In this document: positions 11,444 to 24,941 of the stretch, one piece after another
Numbering within the stretch: position 1 is the first letter of the stretch
Layout of the letters: each line of letters opens with the position of its first letter
Assembly (NCBI GenBank): GCA_037893225.1
Contig: JAZGUH010000407.1
Coordinates: 1,135,546-1,199,545, forward strand
Direction: 5' to 3'
Length of the DNA stretch: 64,000 nt
Origin: Hippasteria phrygiana
Lineage: Eukaryota > Echinodermata > Asteroidea > Valvatida > Goniasteridae
Translations under genes and position numbers: made by a program
Notes under the pieces: generated by a model
The model's input: only the letters and a program-made list of their open reading frames with translations
The model's database searches: none
What the model was told of the DNA's origin: nothing

Positions 11444-12603
11444 TTGTGGAGAAAATTCAAACCTCGCAATGTTTATTTTCTTCCCGGCCACCATCCGTGT
11501 GCAGATTACCTTTTATTTATTGCTCCATGCCTGTCAAATTCCCTGGGGTATGGACTTGCTTTACTCATTCATAATTGCATGAAATATCAACCAAATACAG
11601 TAATTTTGACATGTATGGATAGCTTAGATCTGGCGCTACATGTTGCAATTATCGGCGGCTTCTTAGATTTAAAACTTGTGGAGAAAATTCAAACCTCGCA
11701 ATGTTTATTTTCTTTCCGGCCACCATCTGCGTGCATATTACCTTTTATTTATTGCTCCATGCCTGTCAAATTCCCTGGGGTATGGACTTGCTTTACTCAT
11801 TCATAATTGCATGAAATATCAACCAAATACAGTAATTTTGACATGTATGGATAGCTTAGATCTGGCGCTACATGTTGCAATTATCGGCGGCTTCTTAGAT
11901 TTAAAACTTGTGGAGAAAATTCAAACCTCGCAATGTTTATTTTCTTTCCGGCCAACATCTGTGTACATGTTACCGTCTATTTATTGCTCCATGCATGTGA
12001 AATTCCCTGGGGTATGGACTTGCTTTACTCATTCATAATTGCATGAAATATCAACCAAATTCAGTAATTTTGACATGTATGGATAGCTTAGATATGGCGC
12101 TACATGTTGCAATTATCGGCGGCTTCTTAGAGTTAACACTTGTGGAGAAAATTCAAACCTCGCAATGTTTATTTTCTTTCCGGCCACCATCTGCGTGCAT
12201 ATTACCTTTTATTTATTGCTCCATCCCTGTCAAATTCCCTGGGGTATGGACTTGCTTTACTCATTCATAATTGCATGAAATATCAACCAAATACAGTAAT
12301 TTTGACATGTATGGATAGCTTAGATCTGGCGCTACATGTTGCAATTATCGGCGGCTTCTTAGATTTAAAACTTGTGGAGAAAATTCAAACCTCGCAATGT
12401 TTATTTTCTTTCCGGCCAACATCTGTGTACATGTTACCGTCTATTTATTGCTCCATGCATGTTAAATTCCCTGGGGTATGGACTTGCTTTACTCATTCAT
12501 AATTGCATGAAATATCAACCAAATTCAGTAATTTTGACATGTATGGATAGCTTAGATATGGCGCTATATGTTGCAATTATCGGCGGCTTCTTAGAGTTAA
12601 CAC
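11444..12603 (+). repeat. Tandem duplicate of five units (1160 bp)
   Basis: B-K, A-K, C-M, A-K, C-M, matching 10284-11443 at an offset of exactly 1160 bp, including the private CATGTGAAA (10839 to 11999), CCATCCCTGTC and CATGTTAAATTC marks. Block 1b has this five-unit set only once (5645-6804), so the duplication followed the larger 4639-bp duplication. Confidence 0.92.
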
Positions 12604-13067
12604 TTGTGGAGAAAATTCAAACCTCGCAATGTTTATTTTCTTTCCGGCCACCATCTGCGTGCATATTACCTTTTATTTATTGCTCCATGCCTGTCAAATT
12701 CCCTGGGGTATGGACTTGCTTTACTCATTCATAATTGCATGAAATATCAACCAAATGCAGCAATTTTGACATGTATGGATAGCTTAGATCTGGCGCTACA
12801 TGTTGCAATCATCGGCGGCTTCTTAGAGTTCAAACTTGTGGAGAAAATTCAAACCTCGCAATGTTTATTTTCTTTCCGGCCAACATCTGTGTACATATTA
12901 CCGTCTATTTATTGCTCCATACATGTCAAATTCCCTGGGGTATGGACTTGCTTTACTCATTCATAATTGCATGAAATATCAACCAAATTCAGTAATTTTG
13001 ACATGTATAGATAGCTTAGATCTGGCGCTACATGTTGCAATTATCGGCGGCTTCTTAGATTTAAAAC
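12604..13067 (+). repeat. Two linking units, A-E and D-I
   Basis: This is the common A-E/D-I pair placed between the five-unit duplication and the six-unit repeats. It shows no private marks that I can see. Confidence 0.88.
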
Positions 13068-14459
13068 TTGTGGAGAAAATTCAAACCTCGCAATGTTTAT
13101 TTTCTTTCCGGCCAACATCTGTGTACATGTTACCGTCTATTTATTGCTCCATGCATGTCAAATTCCCTGGGGTATGGACTTGCTTTACTCATTCATAATT
13201 GCATGAAATATCAACCAAATTCAGTAATTTTGACATGTATGGATAGCTTAGATATGGCGCTACATGTTGCAATTATCGGCGGCTTCTTAGAGTTAACACT
13301 TGTGGAGAAAATTCAAACCTCGCAATGTTTATTTTCTTCCCGGCCACCATCCGTGTGCAGATTACCTTTTATTTATTGCTCCATGCCTGTCAAATTCCCT
13401 GGGGTATGGACTTGCTTTACTCATTCATAATTGCATGAAATATCAACCAAATACAGTAATTTTGACATGTATGGATAGCTTAGATCTGGCGCTACATGTT
13501 GCAATTATCGGCGGCTTCTTAGATTTAAAACTTGTGGAGAAAATTCAAACCTCGCAATGTTTATTTTCTTTCCGGCCAACATCTGTGTACATGTTACCGT
13601 CTATTTATTGCTCCATGCATGTCAAATTCCCTGGGGTATGGACTTGCTTTACTCATTCATAATTGCATGAAATATCAACCAAATTCAGTAATTTTGACAT
13701 GTATGGATAGCTTAGATATGGCGCTACATGTTGCAATTATCGGCGGCTTCTTAGAGTTAACACTTGTGGAGAAAATTCAAACCTCGCAATGTTTATTTTC
13801 TTTCCGGCCACCATCTGCGTGCATATTACCTTTTATTTATTGCTCCATGCCTGTCAAATTCCCTGGGGTATGGACTTGCTTTACTCATTCATAATTGCAT
13901 GAAATATCAACCAAATACAGTAATTTTGACATGTATGGATAGCTTAGATCTGGCGCTACATGTTGCAATTATCGGCGGCTTCTTAGATTTAAAACTTGTG
14001 GAGAAAATTCAAACCTCGCAATGTTTATTTTCTTTCCGGCCAACATCTGTGTACATGTTACCGTCTATTTATTGCTCCATGCATGTTAAATTCCCTGGGG
14101 TATGGACTTGCTTTACTCATTCATAATTGCATGAAATATCAACCAAATTCAGTAATTTTGACATGTATGGATAGCTTAGATATGGCGCTATATGTTGCAA
14201 TTATCGGCGGCTTCTTAGAGTTAACACTTGTGGAGAAAATTCAAACCTCGCAATGTTTATTTTCTTTCCGGCCACCATCTGCGTGCATATTACCTTTTAT
14301 TTATTGCTCCATGCCTGTCAAATTCCCTGGGGTATGGACTTGCTTTACTCATTCATAATTGCATGAAATATCAACCAAATTCAGTAATTTTGACATGTAT
14401 AGATAGCTTAGATCTGGCGCTACATGTTGCAATTATCGGCGGCTTCTTAGATTTAAAAC
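13068..14459 (+). repeat. Six-unit HOR, copy 1 (1392 bp)
   Basis: C-M, B-K, C-M, A-K, C-M (with CATGTTAAATTC and GCTATATG), A-I. The A head with an I tail (14228) is a rare combination and closes the six-unit set. Confidence 0.88.
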
Positions 14460-15619
14460 TTGTGGAGAAAATTCAAACCTCGCAATGTTTATTTTCTTTC
14501 CGGCCAACATCTGTGTACATGTTACCGTCTATTTATTGCTCCATGCATGTCAAATTCCCTGGGGTATGGACTTGCTTTACTCATTCATAATTGCATGAAA
14601 TATCAACCAAATTCAGTAATTTTGACATGTATGGATAGCTTAGATATGGCGCTACATGTTGCAATTATCGGCGGCTTCTTAGAGTTAACACTTGTGGAGA
14701 AAATTCAAACCTCGCAATGTTTATTTTCTTCCCGGCCACCATCCGTGTGCAGATTACCTTTTATTTATTGCTCCATGCCTGTCAAATTCCCTGGGGTATG
14801 GACTTGCTTTACTCATTCATAATTGCATGAAATATCAACCAAATACAGTAATTTTGACATGTATGGATAGCTTAGATCTGGCGCTACATGTTGCAATTAT
14901 CGGCGGCTTCTTAGATTTAAAACTTGTGGAGAAAATTCAAACCTCGCAATGTTTATTTTCTTTCCGGCCAACATCTGTGTACATGTTACCGTCTATTTAT
15001 TGCTCCATGCATGTCAAATTCCCTGGGGTATGGACTTGCTTTACTCATTCATAATTGCATGAAATATCAACCAAATTCAGTAATTTTGACATGTATGGAT
15101 AGCTTAGATATGGCGCTACATGTTGCAATTATCGGCGGCTTCTTAGAGTTAACACTTGTGGAGAAAATTCAAACCTCGCAATGTTTATTTTCTTTCCGGC
15201 CACCATCTGCGTGCATATTACCTTTTATTTATTGCTCCATGCCTGTCAAATTCCCTGGGGTATGGACTTGCTTTACTCATTCATAATTGCATGAAATATC
15301 AACCAAATACAGTAATTTTGACATGTATGGATAGCTTAGATCTGGCGCTACATGTTGCAATTATCGGCGGCTTCTTAGATTTAAAACTTGTGGAGAAAAT
15401 TCAAACCTCGCAATGTTTATTTTCTTTCCGGCCAACATCTGTGTACATGTTACCGTCTATTTATTGCTCCATGCATGTTAAATTCCCTGGGGTATGGACT
15501 TGCTTTACTCATTCATAATTGCATGAAATATCAACCAAATTCAGTAATTTTGACATGTATGGATAGCTTAGATATGGCGCTATATGTTGCAATTATCGGC
15601 GGCTTCTTAGAGTTAACAC
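14460..15619 (+). repeat. Six-unit HOR, copy 2 (five units kept)
   Basis: C-M, B-K, C-M, A-K, C-M repeats the first five units of 13068-14459 at an offset of 1392 bp. The sixth unit is replaced by a head-B unit at 15620. Confidence 0.88.
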
Positions 15620-16315
15620 TTGTGGAGAAAATTCAAACCTCGCAATGTTTATTTTCTTCCCGGCCACCATCCGTGTGCAGATTACCTTTTATTTATTGCT
15701 CCATGCATGTCAAATTCCCTGGGGTATGGACTTGCTTTACTCATTCATAATTGCATGAAATATCAACCAAATACAGCAATTTTGACATGTATGGATAGCT
15801 TAGATCTGGCGCTACATGTTGCAATTATCGGCGGCTTCTTAGATTTAAAACTTGTGGAGAAAATTCAAACCTCGCAATGTTTATTTTCTTTCCGGCCACC
15901 ATCTGTGTGCATATTACCTTTTATTTATTGCTCCATGCCTGTCAAATTCCCTGGGGTATGGACTTGCTTTACTCATTCATAATTGCATGAAATATCAACC
16001 AAATACAGTAATTTTGACATGTATGGATAGCTTAGATCTGGCGCTACATGTTGCAATTATCGGCGGCTTCTTAGATTTAAAACTTGTGGAGAAAATTCAA
16101 ACCTCGCAATGTTTATTTTCTTTCCGGCCAACATCTGTGTACATGTTACCGTCTATTTATTGCTCCATGCATGTCAAATTCCCCGGGGTATGGACTTGCT
16201 TTACTCATTCATAATTGCATGAAATATCAACCAAATTCAGTAATTTTGACATGTATGGATAGCTTAGATATGGCGCTACATGTTGCAATTATCGGCGGCT
16301 TCTTAGAGTTAACAC
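15620..16315 (+). repeat. Three singular units (B-K, A-K, C-M)
   Basis: These units carry variants that are rare or unique here. The B head at 15620 has CCATGCATGTC (otherwise seen with head B only at 59649) and a mixed ACAGCAAT tail. The A head at 15852 reads ATCTGTGTGCAT. The C unit at 16084 has CCCCGGGG. They mark the boundary between regions 2 and 3. Confidence 0.85.
16182..16187. other. Single CCCGGG (SmaI) landmark
   Basis: T-to-C at 16184 turns the usual TTCCCTGGGG into CCCCGGGG, making the only CCCGGG I see in the window. It is useful as a physical landmark inside an otherwise uniform array. Confidence 0.85.
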
Positions 16316-16779
16316 TTGTGGAGAAAATTCAAACCTCGCAATGTTTATTTTCTTTCCGGCCACCATCTGCGTGCATATTACCTTTTATTTATTGCTCCAT
16401 GCCTGTCAAATTCCCTGGGGTATGGACTTGCTTTACTCATTCATAATTGCATGAAATATCAACCAACTACAGTAATTTTGACATGTATAGATAGCTTAGA
16501 TATGGCGCTACATGTTGCAATTATCGGCGGCTTCTTAGAGTTAACACTTGTGGAGAAAATTCAAACCTCGCAATGTTTATTTTCTTTCCGGCCACCATCT
16601 GCGTGCATATTACCTTTTATTTATTGCTCCATGCCTGTCAAATTCCCTGGGGTATGGACTTGCTTTACTCATTCATAATTGCATGAAATATCAACCAAAT
16701 GCAGCAATTTTGACATGTATGGATAGCTTAGATCTGGCGCTACATGTTGCAATCATCGGCGGCTTCTTAGAGTTCAAAC

Positions 16780-17012
16780 TTGTGGAGAAAATTCAAACCT
16801 CGCAATGTTTATTTTCTTTCCGGCCAACATCTGTGTACATTATTACCGTCTATTTATTGCTCCATGCATGTCAAATTCCCTGGGGTATGGACTTGCTTTA
16901 CTCATTCATAATTGCATGAAATATCAACCAAATTCAGTAATTTTGACATGTATAGATAGCTTAGATCTGGCGCTACATGTTGCAATTATCGGCGGCTTCT
17001 TAGATTTAAAAC
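16780..17012 (+). repeat. Exemplar 233-bp unit, D+-I
   Basis: One extra T gives GTACATTATTACCG (insertion within 16840-16842) in place of GTACATATTACCG. The head otherwise resembles D, but the next junction is CCATGCATG and not CCATACATG. Eleven such units start at 16780, 17709, 21092, 22021, 24940, 25869, 28788, 29485, 32502, 38535 and 43408. None lies left of 16.7 kb or right of 43.7 kb, so D+ is a regional allele. Confidence 0.93.
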
Positions 17013-19797
17013 TTGTGGAGAAAATTCAAACCTCGCAATGTTTATTTTCTTTCCGGCCAACATCTGTGTACATGTTACCGTCTATTTATTGCTCCATGCA
17101 TGTCAAATTCCCTGGGGTATGGACTTGCTTTACTCATTCATAATTGCATGAAATATCAACCAAATTCAGTAATTTTGACATGTATGGATAGCTTAGATAT
17201 GGCGCTACATGTTGCAATTATCGGCGGCTTCTTAGAGTTAACACTTGTGGAGAAAATTCAAACCTCGCAATGTTTATTTTCTTCCCGGCCACCATCCGTG
17301 TGCAGATTACCTTTTATTTATTGCTCCATGCCTGTCAAATTCCCTGGGGTATGGACTTGCTTTACTCATTCATAATTGCATGAAATATCAACCAAATACA
17401 GTCATTTTGACATGTATAGATAGCTTAGATATGGCGCTACATGTTGCAATTATCGGCGGCTTCTTAGAGTTAACACTTGTGGAGAAAATTCAAACCTCGC
17501 AATGTTTATTTTCTTTCCGGCCACCATCTGCGTGCATATTACCTTTTATTTATTGCTCCATGCCTGTCAAATTCCCTGGGGTATGGACTTGCTTTACTCA
17601 TTCATAATTGCATGAAATATCAACCAAATGCAGCAATTTTGACATGTATGGATAGCTTAGATCTGGCGCTACATGTTGCAATCATCGGCGGCTTCTTAGA
17701 GTTCAAACTTGTGGAGAAAATTCAAACCTCGCAATGTTTATTTTCTTTCCGGCCAACATCTGTGTACATTATTACCGTCTATGTATTGCTCCATGCATGT
17801 CAAATTCCCTGGGGTATGGACTTGCTTTACTCATTCATAATTGCATGAAATATCAACCAAATTCAGTAATTTTGACATGTATAGATAGCTTAGATCTGGC
17901 GCTACATGTTGCAATTATCGGCGGCTTCTTAGATTTAAAACTTGTGGAGAAAATTCAAACCTCGCAATGTTTATTTTCTTTCCGGCCAACATCTGTGTAC
18001 ATGTTACCGTCTATTTATTGCTCCATGCATGTCAAATTCCCTGGGGTATGGACTTGCTTTACTCATTCATAATTGCATGAAATATCAACCAAATTCAGTA
18101 ATTTTGACATGTATGGATAGCTTAGATATGGCGCTACATGTTGCAATTATCGGCGGCTTCTTAGAGTTAACACTTGTGGAGAAAATTCAAACCTCGCAAT
18201 GTTTATTTTCTTCCCGGCCACCATCCGTGTGCAGATTACCTTTTATTTATTGCTCCATGCCTGTCAAATTCCCTGGGGTATGGACTTGCTTTACTCATTC
18301 ATAATTGCATGAAATATCAACCAAATACAGTCATTTTGACATGTATGGATAGCTTAGATCTGGCGCTACATGTTGCAATTATCGGCGGCTTCTTAGATTT
18401 AAAACTTGTGGAGAAAATTCAAACCTCGCAATGTTTATTTTCTTTCCGGCCAACATCTGTGTACATGTTACCGTCTATTTATTGCTCCATGCATGTCAAA
18501 TTCCCTGGGGTATGGACTTGCTTTACTCATTCATAATTGCATGAAATATCAACCAAATTCAGTAATTTTGACATGTATGGATAGCTTAGATATGGCGCTA
18601 CATGTTGCAATTATCGGCGGCTTCTTAGAGTTAACACTTGTGGAGAAAATTCAAACCTCGCAATGTTTATTTTCTTTCCGGCCACCATCTGCGTGCATAT
18701 TACCTTTTATTTATTGCTCCATGCCTGTCAAATTCCCTGGGGTATGGACTTGCTTTACTCATTCATAATTGCATGAAATATCAACCAAATGCAGCAATTT
18801 TGACATGTATGGATAGCTTAGATCTGGCGCTACATGTTGCAATCATCGGCGGCTTCTTAGAGTTCAAACTTGTGGAGAAAATTCAAACCTCGCAATGTTT
18901 ATTTTCTTTCCGGCCAACATCTGTGTACATATTACCGTCTATTTATTGCTCCATACATGTCAAATTCCCTGGGGTATGGACTTGCTTTACTCATTCATAA
19001 TTGCATGAAATATCAACCAAATTCAGTAATTTTGACATGTATAGATAGCTTAGATCTGGCGCTACATGTTGCAATTATCGGCGGCTTCTTAGATTTAAAA
19101 CTTGTGGAGAAAATTCAAACCTCGCAATGTTTATTTTCTTTCCGGCCAACATCTGTGTACATGTTACCGTCTATGTATTGCTCCATGCATGTCAAATTCC
19201 CTGGGGTATGGACTTGCTTTACTCATTCATAATTGCATGAAATATCAACCAAATTCAGTAATTTTGACATGTATGGATAGCTTAGATATGGCGCTACATG
19301 TTGCAATTATCGGCGGCTTCTTAGAGTTAACACTTGTGGAGAAAATTCAAACCTCGCAATGTTTATTTTCTTCCCGGCCACCATCCGTGTGCAGATTACC
19401 TTTTATTTATTGCTCCATGCCTGTCAAATTCCCTGGGGTATGGACTTGCTTTACTCATTCATAATTGCATGAAATATCAACCAAATACAGTAATTTTGAC
19501 ATGTATGGATAGCTTAGATCTGGCGCTACATGTTGCAATTATCGGCGGCTTCTTAGATTTAAAACTTGTGGAGAAAATTCAAACCTCGCAATGTTTATTT
19601 TCTTTCCGGCCAACATCTGTGTACATGTTACCGTCTATTTATTGCTCCATGCATGTCAAATTCCCTGGGGTATGGACTTGCTTTACTCATTCATAATTGC
19701 ATGAAATATCAACCAAATTCAGTAATTTTGACATGTATGGATAGCTTAGATATGGCGCTACATGTTGCAATTATCGGCGGCTTCTTAGAGTTAACAC

Positions 19798-20163
19798 TTG
19801 TGGAGAAAATTCAAACCTCGCAATGTTTATTTTCTTTCCGGCCACCATCTGCGTGCATATTACCTTTTATTTATTGCTCCATGCCTGTCAAATTCCCTGG
19901 GGTATGGACTTGCTTTACTCATTCATAATTGCATGAAATATCAACCAAATACAGTAATGTTTATTTTCTTTCCGGCCAACATCTGTGTACATGTTACCGT
20001 CTATTTATTGCTCCATGCATGTTAAATTCCCTGGGGTATGGACTTGCTTTACTCATTCATAATTGCATGAAATATCAACCAAATTCAGTAATTTTGACAT
20101 GTATGGATAGCTTAGATATGGCGCTATATGTTGCAATTATCGGCGGCTTCTTAGAGTTAACAC
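19798..20163 (+). repeat. Fused unit pair with 98-bp internal deletion (copy 1)
   Basis: The sequence jumps from ACAGTAAT to GTTTATTTTC at about 19958/19959, removing the tail and next start that normally lie between. AAT is present at both ancestral breakpoints (AGTAATTTT and GCAATGTTT), a 3-bp microhomology. The pair is 366 bp and not 464. Confidence 0.94.
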
Positions 20164-20627
20164 TTGTGGAGAAAATTCAAACCTCGCAATGTTTATTTTC
20201 TTCCCGGCCACCATCCGTGTGCAGATTACCTTTTATTTATTGCTCCATGCCTGTCAAATTCCCTGGGGTATGGACTTGCTTTACTCATTCATAATTGCAT
20301 GAAATATCAACCAAATACAGTAATTTTGACATGTATAGATAGCTTAGATATGGCGCTACATGTTGCAATTATCGGCGGCTTCTTAGAGTTAACACTTGTG
20401 GAGAAAATTCAAACCTCGCAATGTTTATTTTCTTTCCGGCCACCATCTGCGTGCATATTACCTTTTATTTATTGCTCCATGCCTGTCAAATTCCCTGGGG
20501 TATGGACTTGCTTTACTCATTCATAATTGCATGAAATATCAACCAAATACAGTAATTTTGACATGTATGGATAGCTTAGATATGGCGCTATATGTTGCAA
20601 TTATCGGCGGCTTCTTAGAGTTAACAC
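20164..20627 (+). repeat. Two extra units between HOR copies (B-N, A-N)
   Basis: This 464-bp pair separates block 3a from block 3b. Without it, successive deletion junctions would be 3848 bp apart; with it the first spacing is 4312 bp. Confidence 0.88.
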
Positions 20628-22949
20628 TTGTGGAGAAAATTCAAACCTCGCAATGTTTATTTTCTTCCCGGCCACCATCCGTGTGCAGATTACCTTTTAT
20701 TTATTGCTCCATGCCTGTCAAATTCCCTGGGGTATGGACTTGCTTTACTCATTCATAATTGCATGAAATATCAACCAACTACAGTAATTTTGACATGTAT
20801 AGATAGCTTAGATATGGCGCTACATGTTGCAATTATCGGCGGCTTCTTAGAGTTAACACTTGTGGAGAAAATTCAAACCTCGCAATGTTTATTTTCTTTC
20901 CGGCCACCATCTGCGTGCATATTACCTTTTATTTATTGCTCCATGCCTGTCAAATTCCCTGGGGTATGGACTTGCTTTACTCATTCATAATTGCATGAAA
21001 TATCAACCAAATGCAGCAATTTTGACATGTATGGATAGCTTAGATCTGGCGCTACATGTTGCAATCATCGGCGGCTTCTTAGAGTTCAAACTTGTGGAGA
21101 AAATTCAAACCTCGCAATGTTTATTTTCTTTCCGGCCAACATCTGTGTACATTATTACCGTCTATTTATTGCTCCATGCATGTCAAATTCCCTGGGGTAT
21201 GGACTTGCTTTACTCATTCATAATTGCATGAAATATCAACCAAATTCAGTAATTTTGACATGTATAGATAGCTTAGATCTGGCGCTACATGTTGCAATTA
21301 TCGGCGGCTTCTTAGATTTAAAACTTGTGGAGAAAATTCAAACCTCGCAATGTTTATTTTCTTTCCGGCCAACATCTGTGTACATGTTACCGTCTATTTA
21401 TTGCTCCATGCATGTCAAATTCCCTGGGGTATGGACTTGCTTTACTCATTCATAATTGCATGAAATATCAACCAAATTCAGTAATTTTGACATGTATGGA
21501 TAGCTTAGATATGGCGCTACATGTTGCAATTATCGGCGGCTTCTTAGAGTTAACACTTGTGGAGAAAATTCAAACCTCGCAATGTTTATTTTCTTCCCGG
21601 CCACCATCCGTGTGCAGATTACCTTTTATTTATTGCTCCATGCCTGTCAAATTCCCTGGGGTATGGACTTGCTTTACTCATTCATAATTGCATGAAATAT
21701 CAACCAAATACAGTCATTTTGACATGTATAGATAGCTTAGATATGGCGCTACATGTTGCAATTATCGGCGGCTTCTTAGAGTTAACACTTGTGGAGAAAA
21801 TTCAAACCTCGCAATGTTTATTTTCTTTCCGGCCACCATCTGCGTGCATATTACCTTTTATTTATTGCTCCATGCCTGTCAAATTCCCTGGGGTATGGAC
21901 TTGCTTTACTCATTCATAATTGCATGAAATATCAACCAAATGCAGCAATTTTGACATGTATGGATAGCTTAGATCTGGCGCTACATGTTGCAATCATCGG
22001 CGGCTTCTTAGAGTTCAAACTTGTGGAGAAAATTCAAACCTCGCAATGTTTATTTTCTTTCCGGCCAACATCTGTGTACATTATTACCGTCTATGTATTG
22101 CTCCATGCATGTCAAATTCCCTGGGGTATGGACTTGCTTTACTCATTCATAATTGCATGAAATATCAACCAAATTCAGTAATTTTGACATGTATAGATAG
22201 CTTAGATCTGGCGCTACATGTTGCAATTATCGGCGGCTTCTTAGATTTAAAACTTGTGGAGAAAATTCAAACCTCGCAATGTTTATTTTCTTTCCGGCCA
22301 ACATCTGTGTACATGTTACCGTCTATTTATTGCTCCATGCATGTCAAATTCCCTGGGGTATGGACTTGCTTTACTCATTCATAATTGCATGAAATATCAA
22401 CCAAATACAGTCATTTTGACATGTATGGATAGCTTAGATCTGGCGCTACATGTTGCAATTATCGGCGGCTTCTTAGATTTAAAACTTGTGGAGAAAATTC
22501 AAACCTCGCAATGTTTATTTTCTTTCCGGCCAACATCTGTGTACATGTTACCGTCTATTTATTGCTCCATGCATGTCAAATTCCCTGGGGTATGGACTTG
22601 CTTTACTCATTCATAATTGCATGAAATATCAACCAAATTCAGTAATTTTGACATGTATGGATAGCTTAGATATGGCGCTACATGTTGCAATTATCGGCGG
22701 CTTCTTAGAGTTAACACTTGTGGAGAAAATTCAAACCTCGCAATGTTTATTTTCTTCCCGGCCACCATCCGTGTGCAGATTACCTTTTATTTATTGCTCC
22801 ATGCCTGTCAAATTCCCTGGGGTATGGACTTGCTTTACTCATTCATAATTGCATGAAATATCAACCAAATACAGTCATTTTGACATGTATGGATAGCTTA
22901 GATCTGGCGCTACATGTTGCAATTATCGGCGGCTTCTTAGATTTAAAAC

Positions 22950-23181
22950 TTGTGGAGAAAATTCAAACCTCGCAATGTTTATTTTCTTTCCGGCCAACAT
23001 CTGCGTGCATATTACCTTTTATTTATTGCTCCATGCCTGTCAAATTCCCTGGGGTATGGACTTGCTTTACTCATTCATAATTGCATGAAATATCAACCAA
23101 ATGCAGCAATTTTGACATGTATGGATAGCTTAGATCTGGCGCTACATGTTGCAATCATCGGCGGCTTCTTAGAGTTCAAAC
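22950..23181 (+). repeat. Hybrid-head unit C/A, tail E (copy 1)
   Basis: The head starts as C (GGCCAACATCTG) and continues as A (CGTGCATATTACC), so the switch lies within about 10 bp. The same hybrid is found at 30182-30413. This is best explained by one exchange inside a unit that was later copied. Confidence 0.88.
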
Positions 23182-24109
23182 TTGTGGAGAAAATTCAAAC
23201 CTCGCAATGTTTATTTTCTTTCCGGCCAACATCTGTGTACATATTACCGTCTATTTATTGCTCCATACATGTCAAATTCCCTGGGGTATGGACTTGCTTT
23301 ACTCATTCATAATTGCATGAAATATCAACCAAATTCAGTAATTTTGACATGTATAGATAGCTTAGATCTGGCGCTACATGTTGCAATTATCGGCGGCTTC
23401 TTAGATTTAAAACTTGTGGAGAAAATTCAAACCTCGCAATGTTTATTTTCTTTCCGGCCAACATCTGTGTACATGTTACCGTCTATTTATTGCTCCATGC
23501 ATGTCAAATTCCCTGGGGTATGGACTTGCTTTACTCATTCATAATTGCATGAAATATCAACCAAATTCAGTAATTTTGACATGTATGGATAGCTTAGATA
23601 TGGCGCTACATGTTGCAATTATCGGCGGCTTCTTAGAGTTAACACTTGTGGAGAAAATTCAAACCTCGCAATGTTTATTTTCTTCCCGGCCACCATCCGT
23701 GTGCAGATTACCTTTTATTTATTGCTCCATGCCTGTCAAATTCCCTGGGGTATGGACTTGCTTTACTCATTCATAATTGCATGAAATATCAACCAAATAC
23801 AGTAATTTTGACATGTATGGATAGCTTAGATCTGGCGCTACATGTTGCAATTATCGGCGGCTTCTTAGATTTAAAACTTGTGGAGAAAATTCAAACCTCG
23901 CAATGTTTATTTTCTTTCCGGCCAACATCTGTGTACATGTTACCGTCTATTTATTGCTCCATGCATGTCAAATTCCCTGGGGTATGGACTTGCTTTACTC
24001 ATTCATAATTGCATGAAATATCAACCAAATTCAGTAATTTTGACATGTATGGATAGCTTAGATATGGCGCTACATGTTGCAATTATCGGCGGCTTCTTAG
24101 AGTTAACAC

Positions 24110-24475
24110 TTGTGGAGAAAATTCAAACCTCGCAATGTTTATTTTCTTTCCGGCCACCATCTGCGTGCATATTACCTTTTATTTATTGCTCCATGCCTGT
24201 CAAATTCCCTGGGGTATGGACTTGCTTTACTCATTCATAATTGCATGAAATATCAACCAAATACAGTAATGTTTATTTTCTTTCCGGCCAACATCTGTGT
24301 ACATGTTACCGTCTATTTATTGCTCCATGCATGTTAAATTCCCTGGGGTATGGACTTGCTTTACTCATTCATAATTGCATGAAATATCAACCAAATTCAG
24401 TAATTTTGACATGTATGGATAGCTTAGATATGGCGCTATATGTTGCAATTATCGGCGGCTTCTTAGAGTTAACAC
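24110..24475 (+). repeat. Fused unit pair with 98-bp internal deletion (copy 2)
   Basis: Identical junction (ACAGTAAT to GTTTATTTTC at 24270/24271), 4312 bp after copy 1. Confidence 0.94.
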
Positions 24476-24935
24476 TTGTGGAGAAAATTCAAACCTCGCA
24501 ATGTTTATTTTCTTCCCGGCCACCATCCGTGTGCAGATTACCTTTTATTTATTGCTCCATGCCTGTCAAATTCCCTGGGGTATGGACTTGCTTTACTCAT
24601 TCATAATTGCATGAAATATCAACCAAATACAGTAATTTTGACATGTATAGATAGCTTAGATATGGCGCTACATGTTGCAATTATCGGCGGCTTCTTAGAG
24701 TTAACACTTGTGGAGAAAATTCAAACCTCGCAATGTTTATTTTCTTTCCGGCCACCATCTGCGTGCATATTACCTTTTATTTATTGCTCCATGCCTGTCA
24801 AATTCCCTGGGGTATGGACTTGCTTTACTCATTCATAATTGCATGAAATATCAACCAAATGCAGCAATTTTGACATGTATGGATAGCTTAGATCTGGCGC
24901 TACATGTTGCAATCATCGGCGGCTTCTTAGAGTTC

Positions 24936-24941
24936 AAGCTT
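24936..24941. other. Single AAGCTT (HindIII) landmark
   Basis: An A-to-G change in the E tail gives GAGTTCAAGCTTG where other copies have GAGTTCAAACTTG. It is the only AAGCTT I see in the window. Confidence 0.85.

Larger units (their letters stand above)
16316..20163 (+). repeat. HOR block 3a, 17 units (3848 bp)
   Basis: A-N, A-E, D+-I, C-M, B-N, A-E, D+-I, C-M, B-K, C-M, A-E, D-I, C-M, B-K, C-M, then an A unit fused by a 98-bp deletion to a C-M unit. The length 3848 equals 17 x 232, plus 2 for the two D+ units, minus 98 for the deletion. The K tail with ACAGTCAT first appears in this block at 18331; the spelling itself first occurs at 17403 in an N tail. Confidence 0.92.
20628..24475 (+). 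repeat. HOR block 3b, 17 units (3848 bp)
   Basis: B-N, A-E, D+-I, C-M, B-N, A-E, D+-I, C-K, C-M, B-K, hybrid-E, D-I, C-M, B-K, C-M, fused A/C-M. It differs from 3a and 3c in the middle: C-K at 22254 shifts the order by one unit, and the unit at 22950 has a hybrid C/A head. The total length stays the same. Confidence 0.9.

Noticed and set aside
20164..20627. Mobile element insertion between HOR copies
   Set aside because: The extra 464 bp are two ordinary units (B-N, A-N), with no terminal repeats or target duplication.
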